48,809 nt of DNA from Pseudomonadota bacterium (GCA_028873515.1 JAGWIG010000014.1:1-48809); one strand, 5' to 3'. Positions 1 through 8,839 are shown, counted from the stretch's first letter. Notes: generated by a model not told the origin, from the letters alone. A program made the numbers and translations.

Positions 1-486
1 TATTTTCGTCTTAACGCATTTCATATTCATATACCCCCGTTACGTGAAATGCGTGAAGACATCCCAGCACTAATTACATTTCTGTTACAAAGCGTTACAA
101 GTAAAACTACGACAGCTTATCACAAATTTATAGACCCTTTCGTTGAGAAAATATTAATAGCTTACGAGTGGCCTGGAAACGTCAGGGAGCTGAAAAATGT
201 TCTGGAGCATTCATCCATTCTTGCAGATGGGGACAATATCTCTGTAGATGATCTTCCTCCTGAAATTAGAAAGACCCACAAAACCAAAATAATAAACGAT
301 GAAGTTGATTCCCTAAATGGTGATCTTCGTCACATGATTCATCAATTTGAACTTTCAATATTAACGAAAGCTGTTAAAGAAGCCAGTGGCGATCGACGCC
401 TCGCTGCACAAAGACTGGGAATTGGTTTGTCTTCCCTTTATAGAAAACTTGAAGAATTGGAGCAAAGAGATTCGCATTCAATCTGA
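1..486 (+). CDS. Sigma-54-dependent transcriptional activator, C-terminal part (5' truncated by window)
   Basis: The reading frame is already open at base 1, so this is the 3' end of a longer gene. The first residues, YFRLNAFHIHIPPLREMRED, are the late AAA+ region of NtrC-type enhancer-binding proteins, which use ATP hydrolysis to open sigma-54 promoters. GNVRELKN follows near residue 59, the conserved end of that ATPase module. The last 45 residues form a Fis-type helix-turn-helix (core LAAQRLGIGLSSLYRKLEEL). The GAFTGA loop and any receiver or sensor domain lie upstream and are not visible. A sigma-54-type promoter lies about 1.8 kb downstream, before the Cyc2-like gene, so this protein could act there; that link is inference. 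The family call is firm, the signal it senses is unknown. Confidence 0.88.
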   Translation, partial: YFRLNAFHIHIPPLREMREDIPALITFLLQSVTSKTTTAYHKFIDPFVEKILIAYEWPGNVRELKNVLEHSSILADGDNISVDDLPPEIRKTHKTKIINDEVDSLNGDLRHMIHQFELSILTKAVKEASGDRRLAAQRLGIGLSSLYRKLEELEQRDSHSI

Positions 487-655
487 ATAAACCGGTATCA
501 ATGCATCCCCAAGAAAAGGCCGGGATTTGCAATGGATTTAATGTTGTTCCTGTTTTACAGGCTTATCTTCTGACTAGCCGAAGGAAGCATTAGCGTTGAA
601 CGTTTTAACAGGAAGCAATGGGTTCTTAATATGTAGTATTTACAAGGAGGGTACC

Positions 656-1009
656 ATGAAAAAAAAACTTTGGCTATCGATTGGGCTACTGATTACGGCA
701 TTTTCTTTACAGGCAAATGCAGCAACTTATCTTAACCAGACTGATGCTGACAAACTATCTGCTTATATTAATAATAATAGTTTGGCATGCATGTCCTGTC
801 ATGCGATTAATCAAAAAATTGTTGGTCCGGCATTTATAGACATATCCAGAAGATATAAAAGGGATCCCAAAAGCTTATCCAGCCTGACGTTCCATATCGC
901 AAATGGTAGCACTGGCGTCTGGGGGCCAATTAATATGCCATCAAACATGGCGACCGAAGCACAGGCTAAGATTCTCAGTGGGCTAATTTTAAATTTAACA
1001 AAAAAGTGA
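656..1009 (+). CDS. Small periplasmic class I cytochrome c (c551/c8-like)
   Basis: The 117-residue protein starts with a clear Sec signal peptide (KKK, then a hydrophobic stretch, then QANA-A cleavage near residue 22). One haem-binding motif CMSCH lies near residue 44, and a likely axial methionine sits in GPINMPSN near residue 96, as in c551/c8-type electron carriers. The ATG was chosen over an in-frame TTG 60 bases upstream because it follows a strong AAGGAGGG ribosome site and gives a proper signal peptide. It is expected to shuttle electrons in the periplasm. The Cyc2-like outer-membrane cytochrome lies 1.3 kb downstream on the same strand, so it could be its partner, but the two are not in one operon. 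Confidence 0.86.
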   Translation: MKKKLWLSIGLLITAFSLQANAATYLNQTDADKLSAYINNNSLACMSCHAINQKIVGPAFIDISRRYKRDPKSLSSLTFHIANGSTGVWGPINMPSNMATEAQAKILSGLILNLTKK

Positions 1010-1694
1010 TCATTTTAAATGGATCGACATGGTATGAGTTTGAAATTCAAGGTCAATGAACCTTTTCGGAAAAAACTTTGCCATGAAGCCGCAGAATCCA
1101 GGTAAGCCACTTTATCTGGTATTGGGGACTGGGAAAGAGCGTCCACTCTCGAAATATCTTATGTAAGTGGTTTCTCCTACAAAAGTATTTAACTTTATGG
1201 AGAGGACTGTAAATCGTATTCCTGTTTAGTACTCAGAAGTACGCGATCAGCCTGTTGCAATTTTAAAAAAGCTGCAACACTTGGGTATACAGGCTGATTG
1301 TCATACCAATCATGCTTATTAGACACTTTATTTTTACAATAAAAGCAGACATTAATGAAAATATAGATGGGATTAAAATGAATATGCTAAGGAGAGAAGG
1401 TAAATCCAGTAAAAATGTGAAAGATAGTCATTCTTTCAGAAGATACACAAACTGATTCCCGAATGAACTCCGATGAGAGGCATCTACGTATGATACTTGC
1501 AACATGCCTTGACGGGTAACACACCCTGGATGTTTCCAGGGAAACTACTCGCAAACAGGCAGTAAAAGTAAGCTCTTCCTTATAAGGATCTATTTAATCG
1601 AAGATTTTTACTATCCTCATTAAATTTTTCTAATATTCAAACTTAATCATAAAATTCTGGAGGCAATATAAAAGGTATATGTCTGGAGGTATAC
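1010..1694. other. Gene-free stretch between cytochrome c and DUF190 gene
   Basis: No convincing coding region was found here in any frame. Only short open stretches without good ribosome sites occur. The last bases carry the ribosome site (CTGGAGG) of the next gene. The rest may be decayed sequence, but I recognise no gene remnant. Confidence 0.5.
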
Positions 1695-1994
1695 ATGTCT
1701 GAATTCACAACCCATGGAAATACACCACAATATCAATGGCTGATTGAAAGTGCTGGCCGTATGGGATTGAGCGGGGGAACTGCTTTTAAAACTTTGGCAG
1801 GTTTTGGTCGCGATCAAGTGCACCGAAAAATTTTTCATCAGGTTTTAATCACATCTAATGTTTCAGTTATTGTACAGCTTATTAGCACAGAGTCGAACAT
1901 CAATCGAATGATCAATCTGCTGATAGAAGAGAAAATTAGCGTATTTTTTACAAAGTTGCCTATTGAATATGAAACCCTTGAAGGCACGTATTAA
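1695..1994 (+). CDS. DUF190 family PII-like protein
   Basis: The protein has 99 residues, the size of the DUF190 family. The family's signature order is visible: an N-terminal helix ending GRMGLSGGTAFKTLAGFG (residues 22-39), then a VHRKIF segment, then a beta strand VSVIVQLIST followed by a helix and a last strand. DUF190 proteins have a PII-like ferredoxin fold and probably bind a small ligand; their exact role is not known. They often neighbour the fluoride exporter gene crcB, but no crcB is visible here and the gene stands alone. The start is supported by CTGGAGG eight bases upstream. The call rests on motif recognition by eye. Confidence 0.72.
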   Translation: MSEFTTHGNTPQYQWLIESAGRMGLSGGTAFKTLAGFGRDQVHRKIFHQVLITSNVSVIVQLISTESNINRMINLLIEEKISVFFTKLPIEYETLEGTY

Positions 1995-2187
1995 TCCACC
2001 TGTTCATGCTCGATCCAGAAGATCGGGCATTATCGTTTAATTAAATCTGGAATTTTTAAAAAAATCAGATTAATCCAATTAAAATTTTATAATTCTCATT
2101 TTTTGCAAAACAACCTCCTTGATTCCCAGTTATTAGAAAAAACAAAATATAAAAAATATATACATATTAATCATAATATTAGCAAAT

Positions 2188-2223
2188 AATATAAAAATTT
2201 AGTAGCCAGTAAATTTTTATATT
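2188..2223. promoter_or_regulatory. 13-bp perfect inverted repeat, candidate enhancer (activator) site
   Basis: AATATAAAAATTT at 2188-2200 is mirrored exactly by AAATTTTTATATT at 2211-2223, with a 10-base spacer. Its centre lies about 100 bases upstream of the predicted start point of the sigma-54-type promoter at 2281-2298, a usual distance for an enhancer-binding protein. The surrounding region is very AT-rich and could bend or bind IHF. It could alternatively form a hairpin in RNA, but no transcript is expected to cover it. Confidence 0.5.
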
Positions 2224-2280
2224 TGAGAAGAAATTGTTTTTTTAAATCATTCAACATATTGAAAACAAATAGAAATTATA

Positions 2281-2298
2281 TTGGTACGTTACTTGCTT
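2281..2298 (+). promoter_or_regulatory. Sigma-54-type promoter of the Cyc2-like gene
   Basis: TTGGTACG-TTAC-TTGCT matches the -24/-12 consensus (TGGCACG-N4-TTGC) with one transition. GG at 2283-2284 and GC at 2295-2296 have the required 12-base offset. Transcription would begin near 2308, about 40 bases before the ATG. No competing sigma-70 promoter of equal quality is seen, although the region is AT-rich. Confidence 0.62.
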
Positions 2299-2347
2299 TA
2301 AGTACGGGGCCGTATTGGTATATAAAATATTCAAAAAGGAAATAAAA

Positions 2348-3745
2348 ATGGCAGCCATCCCGTACGCAAAAAAAATTACCGTTATACTCATCAGCCTATC
2401 AGGAGTCGGCATCTCGATAACCGCACAAGCTGTTCCCAGTTTTTCAAGACAGACAGGTTTGGCCTGTATGGCCTGTCACACCCAGTTTCCTGAACTAACA
2501 CCATTTGGGCGTCAGTTCAAGTTAAATGGTTATGTCATGGACAGTCTCAAACAAATCAAGGCTGGCGCAATCTCTAAAAGGGATCTGCTGGTGCTCAACC
2601 AGATTCCTCCCCTTTCCTTAATGTTCCAGGGATCCGTAACACGTACCAACAAAGCACTGCCAGACAGTGCCATTGCAGGAGCTTATGCACAAAATAGCCA
2701 GGTCCAGTTTCCCCAACAGGTCAGCCTGTTCTATGCGGGTCGCCTTGCCCCGAAGATGGGGGCTTTCATCCAGATGACTTATGATGCCGGTTCTGGGAGC
2801 TGGGGCATGGACAATACGGACATCCGATATGCAGATAAATATAAGAATCCACTTGCTTCAGGGAAATCCCTGGTCTGGGGATTTACCCTCAATAATAATC
2901 CGACCGTTCAGGATGTCTGGAATAGTACACCGGCCTGGGGTTTCCCATATGGATCTGGTTCCGCAGCCCCGGGCTCCATTGCCTCACCTCTGCTTGATGG
3001 AACCCTCGCTGGAGACGTTGGCGGACTGGGTGCTTATGTCTGGTGGAACAACTGGCTCTATGCCGAAGTCACCGGTTACCGTACCGCCCGCCAGGGGGCT
3101 CTTGGCCCTACTGGGCAAGGTCCTCTCGACAGTGAAAACTTAGGAGTCATTAGCGGCCTGTCTCCCTATTGGAGAATTGCAGCCGAGAAAGATTGGGGCC
3201 CCAATGCCTTGGAAGCAGGCCTCTTTGGCATGGACGCCAAACTTCTTCCCGGCGGAGGTGCAGCACTTGACGGACCTACCAACAATTTCAACGATGTCGG
3301 CTTTGATACCCAGTACCAATGGCTCACCGATACCCAGGATGTTACCCTTCAAGGTCGCTACATCCACGAAAGCCAGACGCTCGATGCTGCATTTGCCAGT
3401 GGCGGCTCATCCAACCTGAATGACAAACTTAATGAGCTCCGTCTCACCGCTTCCTATCTTTTTGATCACCAGATTGGTGGGTCTTTTGGTTTCTTCAACA
3501 CAACTGGCACGACCGATGCAGGCCTGTATCCAGGAGGATCTGCCTATTCGGGCAGTGTGAACAACAGCCCAAATACCCGCGGCTATGTTGCGGAACTGGA
3601 TTACCTGCCCTGGCTCAATACCAAACTATCGCTCCAATACACCATGTATACAAAATTCAATTGGGGATCAAGCAACTATGATGGACTAGGCAGAAATGCG
3701 TCTGACAATAATACACTCTACATACTTGCCTGGTTCAACTTTTAA
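2348..3745 (+). CDS. Outer-membrane cytochrome c-porin fusion, Cyc2-like
   Basis: The precursor has 465 residues. A signal peptide (about residues 1-31, ending ITAQA) is followed by VPSFSRQTGLACMACHTQ, a single CXXCH haem motif, and then FPELTPFGRQFKLNGYVM. This arrangement is typical of Cyc2-type proteins, in which a small cytochrome plugs an outer-membrane beta barrel. The remaining 400 residues are rich in aromatic and Gly/Asn segments with alternating strands, and the protein ends in LYILAWFNF, a terminal-Phe signal for outer-membrane insertion. Cyc2 itself moves electrons from extracellular Fe(II) into the cell; many relatives have unknown donors, so iron oxidation is a hypothesis. The start was set by AAGGA at 2336-2340 and by signal-peptide fit; an earlier in-frame start adds only a charged extension. 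A terminator follows. Confidence 0.8.
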   Translation: MAAIPYAKKITVILISLSGVGISITAQAVPSFSRQTGLACMACHTQFPELTPFGRQFKLNGYVMDSLKQIKAGAISKRDLLVLNQIPPLSLMFQGSVTRTNKALPDSAIAGAYAQNSQVQFPQQVSLFYAGRLAPKMGAFIQMTYDAGSGSWGMDNTDIRYADKYKNPLASGKSLVWGFTLNNNPTVQDVWNSTPAWGFPYGSGSAAPGSIASPLLDGTLAGDVGGLGAYVWWNNWLYAEVTGYRTARQGALGPTGQGPLDSENLGVISGLSPYWRIAAEKDWGPNALEAGLFGMDAKLLPGGGAALDGPTNNFNDVGFDTQYQWLTDTQDVTLQGRYIHESQTLDAAFASGGSSNLNDKLNELRLTASYLFDHQIGGSFGFFNTTGTTDAGLYPGGSAYSGSVNNSPNTRGYVAELDYLPWLNTKLSLQYTMYTKFNWGSSNYDGLGRNASDNNTLYILAWFNF

Positions 3746-3871
3746 AAATAAGGCGGCAAATCATGAAAATTTCATCCTGCTTTCCGTTTTCTAGAAGGGA
3801 GAGTAAATAAACAAGAATTTCCATAATGGAACACTGCTTGTGTAATGCTTACCTCCGAGAAATTGTTTAAC

Positions 3872-3932
3872 GGGTCGGCTCCTGTTCTCCCCTGCCTTAT
3901 AATGTAAGCGTCTAGGGAGCCGATCCCTTTTT
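3872..3932 (+). terminator. Rho-independent terminator after the Cyc2-like gene
   Basis: GGGTCGGCTCC at 3872-3882 pairs with GGAGCCGATCCC at 3916-3927 (one bulge), with a long loop of roughly 33 bases, followed by T5. It lies about 130 bases past the stop codon. The long loop makes it slightly unusual. Confidence 0.6.
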
Positions 3933-4049
3933 AAATTTCCTTACACATCTTTTATTCTTATAATTTTCTGTGTTAAAAGCGTGTACCACCACAAACTCTG
4001 TTTATCAATGACTGATTAACTTGCTTGGAAATTCAGGTAATGTGTAATG

Positions 4050-4196
4050 ATGCCCAGATGTATTGGTGACTACAAAAACACTTTATTGAACCAATCTGAG
4101 TCTGATAAGAAGCTTGCAAAAGTGAGCGTCAGCGGATTTGCAATGCTGGCCGGTTTCAAGATTGAAGAGCAAAAAGTGCAGCATGATGATGCCTAA
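4050..4196 (+). other. Doubtful 48-codon ORF, possibly a remnant
   Basis: An open frame reads MPRCIGDYKN near its start and ends EEQKVQHDDA. A second mini-frame overlaps its end (4183-4275, ending KRFTRPWEF). Both lack strong ribosome sites and I recognise neither. They lie in a gene-poor gap beside a decayed minus-strand frame, so they may be leftovers of a mobile or phage-like segment. Confidence 0.15.
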
Positions 4197-4283
4197 AATC
4201 AAATATATCTGGGGTGAACAGAACGACAAGGCATTTAAAGCCAAGCGATTTACAAGACCTTGGGAGTTTTAAACCTTAACACC

Positions 4284-4499
4284 TTAACCGGGCTTTCCCT
4301 TATTCAACCTGGCTTCATACCGGGCCAATTTTAATGGCTCATGCGACAATACCTTGCTCACCCCCCTGAAATCCACCCCCTTGATCCAGCACCTGAGCAG
4401 ACTCTCATGAATCCTAAAGCCCTTCGTCCCACAACGAACTCCAGAATGTTTCGCCAGGTTCTTCGCTTCAGCCTTACAGAAAGCTGACTCACAGCCGAT
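4284..4499 (-). pseudogene. Decayed ORF, 71-codon C-terminal remnant, unknown family
   Basis: The minus strand is open for 71 codons and ends in TAA. It reads like real protein (for example FRIHESLLRCWIKG followed by VLSHEPLKLARYEARLNKG) but has no start codon; an in-frame stop directly precedes it. I cannot name the family. Sequence upstream does not continue the frame, so most of the gene seems lost. The rest of the gap between 3933 and 4773 shows nothing else convincing and becomes very AT-rich near 4680-4770. Confidence 0.3.
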
Positions 4500-4773
4500 T
4501 TACTTTTAACTGGCTAACGTATGGAAGTTTTGGCCAACTTTGAGACAGTTGCAACCCTTAACACAAACCTCCGCCTAAAGCACATCTTTGTCAGGCAGAC
4601 TTTGCTATCAGGCTAGTAGATTTCTTCGGCCTAAGCCAATTATGGAGAAATAACGAAATAAGATTCGATTTTTATAAAACGATAAAAAAAATCTCGAGTT
4701 AACCCATTAATACCATCAAACTTACCAACTTAAACGTTTAAATATTTTTTTATTAAAAACAATCAAGTAAAAG

Positions 4774-5502
4774 CTAAAGATAATTACATGCCATCCTGTC
4801 CATAATGCTTCCTTCTGGAAAGCTCGCGTTTTTATCAATGCCTAGCCTCCTCCACATTTCATTGTAGCAATGAAGAAATACAGCATTGTCAGAAAGCTTA
4901 TACCCGGGAGCTAGCAGGGCATTTGGGCAGTCCCAATAATTTATTGAATTGGCGTAATCGGTATTCTGAATTAAAAAACCATGTTTTTGATATATTGTCA
5001 CAATGGCGGTCAATAAATCCGGGCCAATTTCGCTCCAGGTAATGTCTGTTTTTGGAAATCTCATGCTATAGACATAGGCAAGATCAACCACATTTCCTAT
5101 TTTTGGAATCGGGTTAAATAAAATATTACCATTAATCTTGCTTCTTCCTTCTATCCCTTGTATTTTCTCTGTAACAAGAAAAGGGGTTTCGGGAAGGATA
5201 GATGGAGGTTTGAGCGCTATGACATCAGTATCTGAATAAAGTCCACCAACACTATTTAATACTGCGTAGCGAAATAAATCTGAAAAACCCGCATATGATC
5301 CCATACTATTTAGAAAAAGTGTATCTTCAGGCAAGATCTCCCGTGCATCCTTGAGTTTTACGCCAATCGGGGCATTGGACATGTCCCCATATGTCCAAAG
5401 GTTTAATTCATAACCTTGTAAAACAAAACTACTGCAACAAATTTTTTCAAGATTGCTTAAATTGCCGTACGCCCAAAACATATGCACGGATGTAATTTTC
5501 AT
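4774..5502 (-). CDS. Glycosyltransferase with DXD motif (GT32-like / capsular sugar transferase)
   Basis: The 242-residue protein begins with MFWAYGNLSNLEKICCSSFV, the typical opening of glycosyltransferases that move a sugar onto a polysaccharide or glycolipid. The nucleotide-sugar/metal site is clear: SDLFRYAVLNSVGGLYSDTD near residues 74-93, where the SDTD aspartates form the DXD motif. The C-terminal part (AVFLHCYNEMWR) carries a conserved HxxxxxW-like region. No signal peptide or membrane segment is visible, so it is cytoplasmic or peripheral. It stands alone, without other polysaccharide genes, in an AT-rich, gene-poor segment, which suggests lateral acquisition. Donor and acceptor sugars cannot be deduced. 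Confidence 0.85.
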   Translation of the reverse strand: MKITSVHMFWAYGNLSNLEKICCSSFVLQGYELNLWTYGDMSNAPIGVKLKDAREILPEDTLFLNSMGSYAGFSDLFRYAVLNSVGGLYSDTDVIALKPPSILPETPFLVTEKIQGIEGRSKINGNILFNPIPKIGNVVDLAYVYSMRFPKTDITWSEIGPDLLTAIVTIYQKHGFLIQNTDYANSINYWDCPNALLAPGYKLSDNAVFLHCYNEMWRRLGIDKNASFPEGSIMDRMACNYL

Positions 5503-6692
5503 TTATATACTTTTGCCGTCTAAGATTAAGGTATGATTTTAGTGACATTTAACTATATTGGATAGATAGAAGCAGAATACCCAGTATATTCCGGAGCCAA
5601 GTAGCTAAAAACAGCCTAGCTTCAAGTCCCACTGTGAATCCAGTTCCATGGATTAGTAATCCGCGTTCCTCACAACAAACCAGTCAATGCAGTAATTCCT
5701 TCATTACGCAGTGCCTATGTTTGCCCGAACCAAAGAGTCAAAACCACTACAGCTATCGATTCAGCCAGTAGTGTGTCAGCCCGCAGTTATGCATATTGTT
5801 TGCTGATCCAAAATAAAGGGTTTAATACGTTCCATGGATATTCCTAAAATTACTTCAAATCATTTAAATACCTGATAGTCAACATAAGAATGTTTACATA
5901 ACCTGCCTTTTTCCAGGTTTCTAGACAGGCTTTGCAATGTTTAAACGGGTTGGAACGTTATCATCCGGCAAAATGTTTATAGTTGTTTACCTCATGGATG
6001 ATCCCAACAAGCTTGAGAATAAACCCTAAAGAGAGTCATTGGATTCAGTATTCAGGCCAAATTCGTGGCCACATGTATGGTGATGAAAACCTATAACTAC
6101 TGAATCTTTAGCAAAAACGCCTATGTAACCCTTGAGCTTCCTGATATTTGGCTAACATATTTAGTATCCTAAGTAAATTCAATACCCAGTTGCTATTCTA
6201 AGCACCTTATCTGGTAGAAATAATTTCGCATTCGAATAAGATGACCCTTGCGTTTTTTTCGTGTATAAATTGCGCATTTACCTGTCTGGAACATTACCAT
6301 GACTTTAGTTCAATATTACCGATCCAGTTTGAACCAGAAACAATGATGAGATCACTGAATCGAGCCAAGCCAGAACAAACCAGTGAAACCCATGCCGGCT
6401 TTGAAACATTGCCATTCTGGATGGCGCTAGAAAAAACAGACAAACCAGACTCAAGATTAGCCCAGTTTGGACCTTGGCACAAAAACTAAAGCAGGGATCA
6501 TTCGACTACGAAGAAAATCGGCCTGTCTGGATCCTTTAAAACTTCATCCATCTGTGTCCGGGTTTCATCTGGCACTAACCTTGCTGACAGCTTTTACATT
6601 GATTCAGACTAAAACCCCTGAAAGCATATTGGAGCCATCATGCGAAACAAAAAGCATTTCCATTTTTCCTGTTCCGGAATCATTTCCACATC
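5503..6692. other. 1.2-kb stretch without a convincing gene
   Basis: Many stops interrupt all frames between 5503 and 6240. An 82-codon open frame at 6241-6489 (plus strand) has no ribosome site and a minus-strand shadow of similar size, so I do not call it. The bases just before 6693 hold only a weak ribosome site for the methyltransferase. The segment looks like decayed accessory DNA. Confidence 0.45.
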
Positions 6693-7613
6693 ATGAGCGA
6701 TAGCCTGCACACTTCTCAATCTGATGTATGGACCGAATGGCTCTTTCACCGACGCCATGCTGACGATCCTGTCTACCATCAGGCTGTTCAAGCCAGAGTC
6801 AATAAATATGCCGATCATGTTCTTGATGCAGCTCATCTCGCTCCAAGCATGACCCTCGCTGACATTGGAAGCGGAGAAGGCCTTGTCGCCTTTCGCGCCA
6901 TTGAACGTATCGGCCCTTCGCTAAAGCTTATCTTAACCGATATCTCCGCCCCAATGCTCAGTCATGCGGAAAAATCAGCAATCCAGCGCGGAGTACGCAG
7001 TCAATGCAGGTTTCTGGAGTGTCCTGCCGAAAATCTCAAAGAAATTGCCGATGCCTCCGTTGATATCATCACAACTCGTGCCGTTCTTGCCTACGTCCAG
7101 AACAAGACTGCAGCGCTATGTGAATTCCACCGCATTCTCAAACCCGGGGGTCGTATTTCAATTGCTGAACCTATTTTCCAGGATGAAGCGTTCGCAGCTA
7201 GGGCACTGAAACATGCAGTCGATACGCAAACCCCACAAACTCATGACCGTTTCCTGATTCTTTTGCATCGCTGGAAAGCCTCACAGTTTCCAGACAATGA
7301 GGAACAGATGACAAAAAACCCACTCACCAATTACTCCGAACGCGATCTGCTGCGTTTCACCCAGAATTCAGGATTTACTGAAATCCATATGGAGCTTCAT
7401 ATTGACGTGTTTCCATCTCCCATCATTTCCTGGATAACATTCCTCAACAATTCACCCCATCCTTGGGCTCCATCCTTGAACTCTGTCATGGGCGCACAGT
7501 TCAGTTCAGAAGAACAGCAATTCTTCGAACAAATCCTTCGGCCGGCAATAGAAGCTCCTTCGGTCACGACTGATCGTATCGCCTATTTGACCGCAAAAAA
7601 ACCCCTGTCTTAA
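6693..7613 (+). CDS. Class I SAM-dependent methyltransferase
   Basis: The 306-residue protein has a Rossmann-type methyltransferase core. Motif I is LADIGSGEGLVAFRA (residues 54-68), which binds S-adenosylmethionine. An acidic residue at the end of strand 2 (ILTDIS) follows, then VDIITTRAVLAY and the post-motif FHRILKPGGRISIAEP, which is typical of UbiE/type-11 methyltransferases. About 55 residues precede the core and a 130-residue C-terminal extension follows, which could form the substrate pocket. The substrate is not evident. The start is supported mainly by frame and length; the ribosome site is weak. It is monocistronic, and hairpins with T-rich ends follow. Confidence 0.85.
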   Translation: MSDSLHTSQSDVWTEWLFHRRHADDPVYHQAVQARVNKYADHVLDAAHLAPSMTLADIGSGEGLVAFRAIERIGPSLKLILTDISAPMLSHAEKSAIQRGVRSQCRFLECPAENLKEIADASVDIITTRAVLAYVQNKTAALCEFHRILKPGGRISIAEPIFQDEAFAARALKHAVDTQTPQTHDRFLILLHRWKASQFPDNEEQMTKNPLTNYSERDLLRFTQNSGFTEIHMELHIDVFPSPIISWITFLNNSPHPWAPSLNSVMGAQFSSEEQQFFEQILRPAIEAPSVTTDRIAYLTAKKPLS

Positions 7614-7720
7614 TTTAGTCTAAAAGACTTTGCTTCCACTTCATGAGTGAATGGCATCCCTCCAGCTTCAGCATGTAATTACAGCATTTAGAACCATGAG
7701 TGATTAAATGCCTCCCAGCA

Positions 7721-7775
7721 GGGCAAAATTGGATTTTTGCCCATTGAGGGCCCAACAGGCTAAAGCCCTTTTATT
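7721..7775 (+). terminator. Tandem hairpins, likely terminator of the methyltransferase gene
   Basis: GGGCAAAA at 7721-7728 pairs with TTTTGCCC at 7735-7742. A second short stem, GGGC at 7748-7751 with GCCC at 7764-7767, runs into TTTTATTTTT. The second has the U-tract of a rho-independent terminator. The first could serve as an additional stop signal. Confidence 0.45.
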
Positions 7776-7784
7776 TTTCTTGTG

Positions 7785-8125
7785 AACCACTCCGCCCTAA
7801 AGGACGGAGCTTCCAACTTCAACGGCACGCGCGAGGACGGAGGACTTGCGTCCCGCGCCTCGACTGACCATGCCTCCATTGGCAGTACCGGCGGTTCCCG
7901 CCACTATCATGCGCTGTGCCTCCAGGCTGATGTTCTGGGCGGCATTGGTATCCCTGTCATGCAGGATGCCACATTTATCACATCGCCACGCCTTGGCAAG
8001 GGCTTGCTCCTGCCTGGCCTCTGGATAAAGGCGAAGTCGGGTAACGGTTAACATGATTTTTCATATATGCAGTCTACAATAAGTCAAGTTATGCCTTATA
8101 TCCCCGCCCTGAACAGTGGGGTCTT
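7785..8125 (-). mobile_element. Internally deleted IS200/IS605 (IS1341-group) TnpB element
   Basis: The element keeps both ends but only fragments of tnpB. At its 3' end (plus-strand left side) lies the characteristic hairpin CTCCGCCC-TAAA-GGACGGAG (7790-7809), the region that in intact elements forms the omega RNA. At the other side a second hairpin, CCCC...GGGG, lies at 8102-8121. Such ends carry no inverted terminal repeats, as expected for this family. The length of about 340 bases fits a MITE-like derivative that would need a transposase in trans. Exact boundaries are inferred from hairpins, not from target comparison. Confidence 0.6.
7797..8054 (-). pseudogene. TnpB remnant: N-terminus joined in frame to C-terminal zinc-finger/RuvC end
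   Basis: The 85-codon frame begins MLTVTRLRLYPEARQEQAL, like the first 20 residues of TnpB/OrfB proteins. It then jumps at residue 23 straight to RCDKCGILHDRDTNAAQNI, which holds the second half of the zinc finger and the last RuvC aspartate (HDRD). Intact TnpB has roughly 370-400 residues, so some 300 central residues, including the other catalytic acids, are missing. The deletion preserved the frame. The product cannot be an active nuclease. The retained 3' end overlaps the place where an omega RNA would be encoded. Confidence 0.72.
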
Positions 8126-8698
8126 ACGGCACTTTTAGATAAAAGGGGGCACACATAGTCAAAGGTAAGCTTTTAATATGCATCAAGCACATACCCATTG
8201 GCAAAAATTTCGATGTTCGATCAGTTTCATGATAGGAATTAACCTCTAGAATCCATAGCATATTTCACCAAACTAATAACAAAAATTCCATTTGATCAAT
8301 AAAAATACAAGCCGCCTGCTGCCTCGATGAAGCAGATAGAAATATTTAATCAAAACCCATTTTATCCGCTTTAGCTTTTCCTCTGCAGATACTCAACATC
8401 TCTCCCCTTGCATACCTTTCCGGATTCAAATTTTATGGGAAAATCAATTCCACTAAAGCTTGATTTCGGGTGTTGTAATGTGAAAGAGAAAGTGCTAGCT
8501 TAATTTCACAGATGAATGGTGGCAGGATGTTAAAAGAGAGTAAATAGGACTTTTGCTGCTATCCCTCTCTTCTCATCATGATCATGAAGGTTCTTCCCCG
8601 AAGTTTCACGGTGGTCGTTATCTGTAATCCACAGTCACGGGTCTTTGGGATGTTGACACCTTTTAAGCATTTTAATGCTATAAAACGAAGGGACAATC
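8126..8698. other. Gene-free stretch upstream of a small ORF
   Basis: No convincing gene is visible. Its last 50 bases contain a promoter-like sequence: TTGACA at 8653-8658 and an extended -10 (TGC-TATAAA, 8676-8684) with a long 20-base spacer, pointing to the small frame at 8699. Confidence 0.4.
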
Positions 8699-8839
8699 AT
8701 GTCAAATACATACGCAACTGCAGCAAATCATCACAGACATGGGCCTGACGCACCCCTTCAAGGACATATTAAACCCGATTACGGTATGTTAATTTTTTCA
8801 TTCAGCCTCCTCGGGACAGGTAGCTCATCAACAAAATGA
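8699..8839 (+). CDS. Possible small protein of 46 residues
   Basis: The frame starts MSNTYATAANHHRHGPDAPL, contains a short hydrophobic segment (MLIFSFSLLG) near its end, and stops at TGA. GAAGGGA lies 8 bases before the ATG and a promoter-like pair lies just upstream, so the expression signals are better than chance. I do not recognise the sequence. It precedes hsp20 by 190 bases and could also be a leader region rather than a gene. Confidence 0.25.
   Translation: MSNTYATAANHHRHGPDAPLQGHIKPDYGMLIFSFSLLGTGSSSTK

Noticed and set aside
6241-6489. 82-codon plus-strand frame before the methyltransferase
   Set aside because: There is no ribosome site or recognisable motif, and an equally long frame exists on the other strand.
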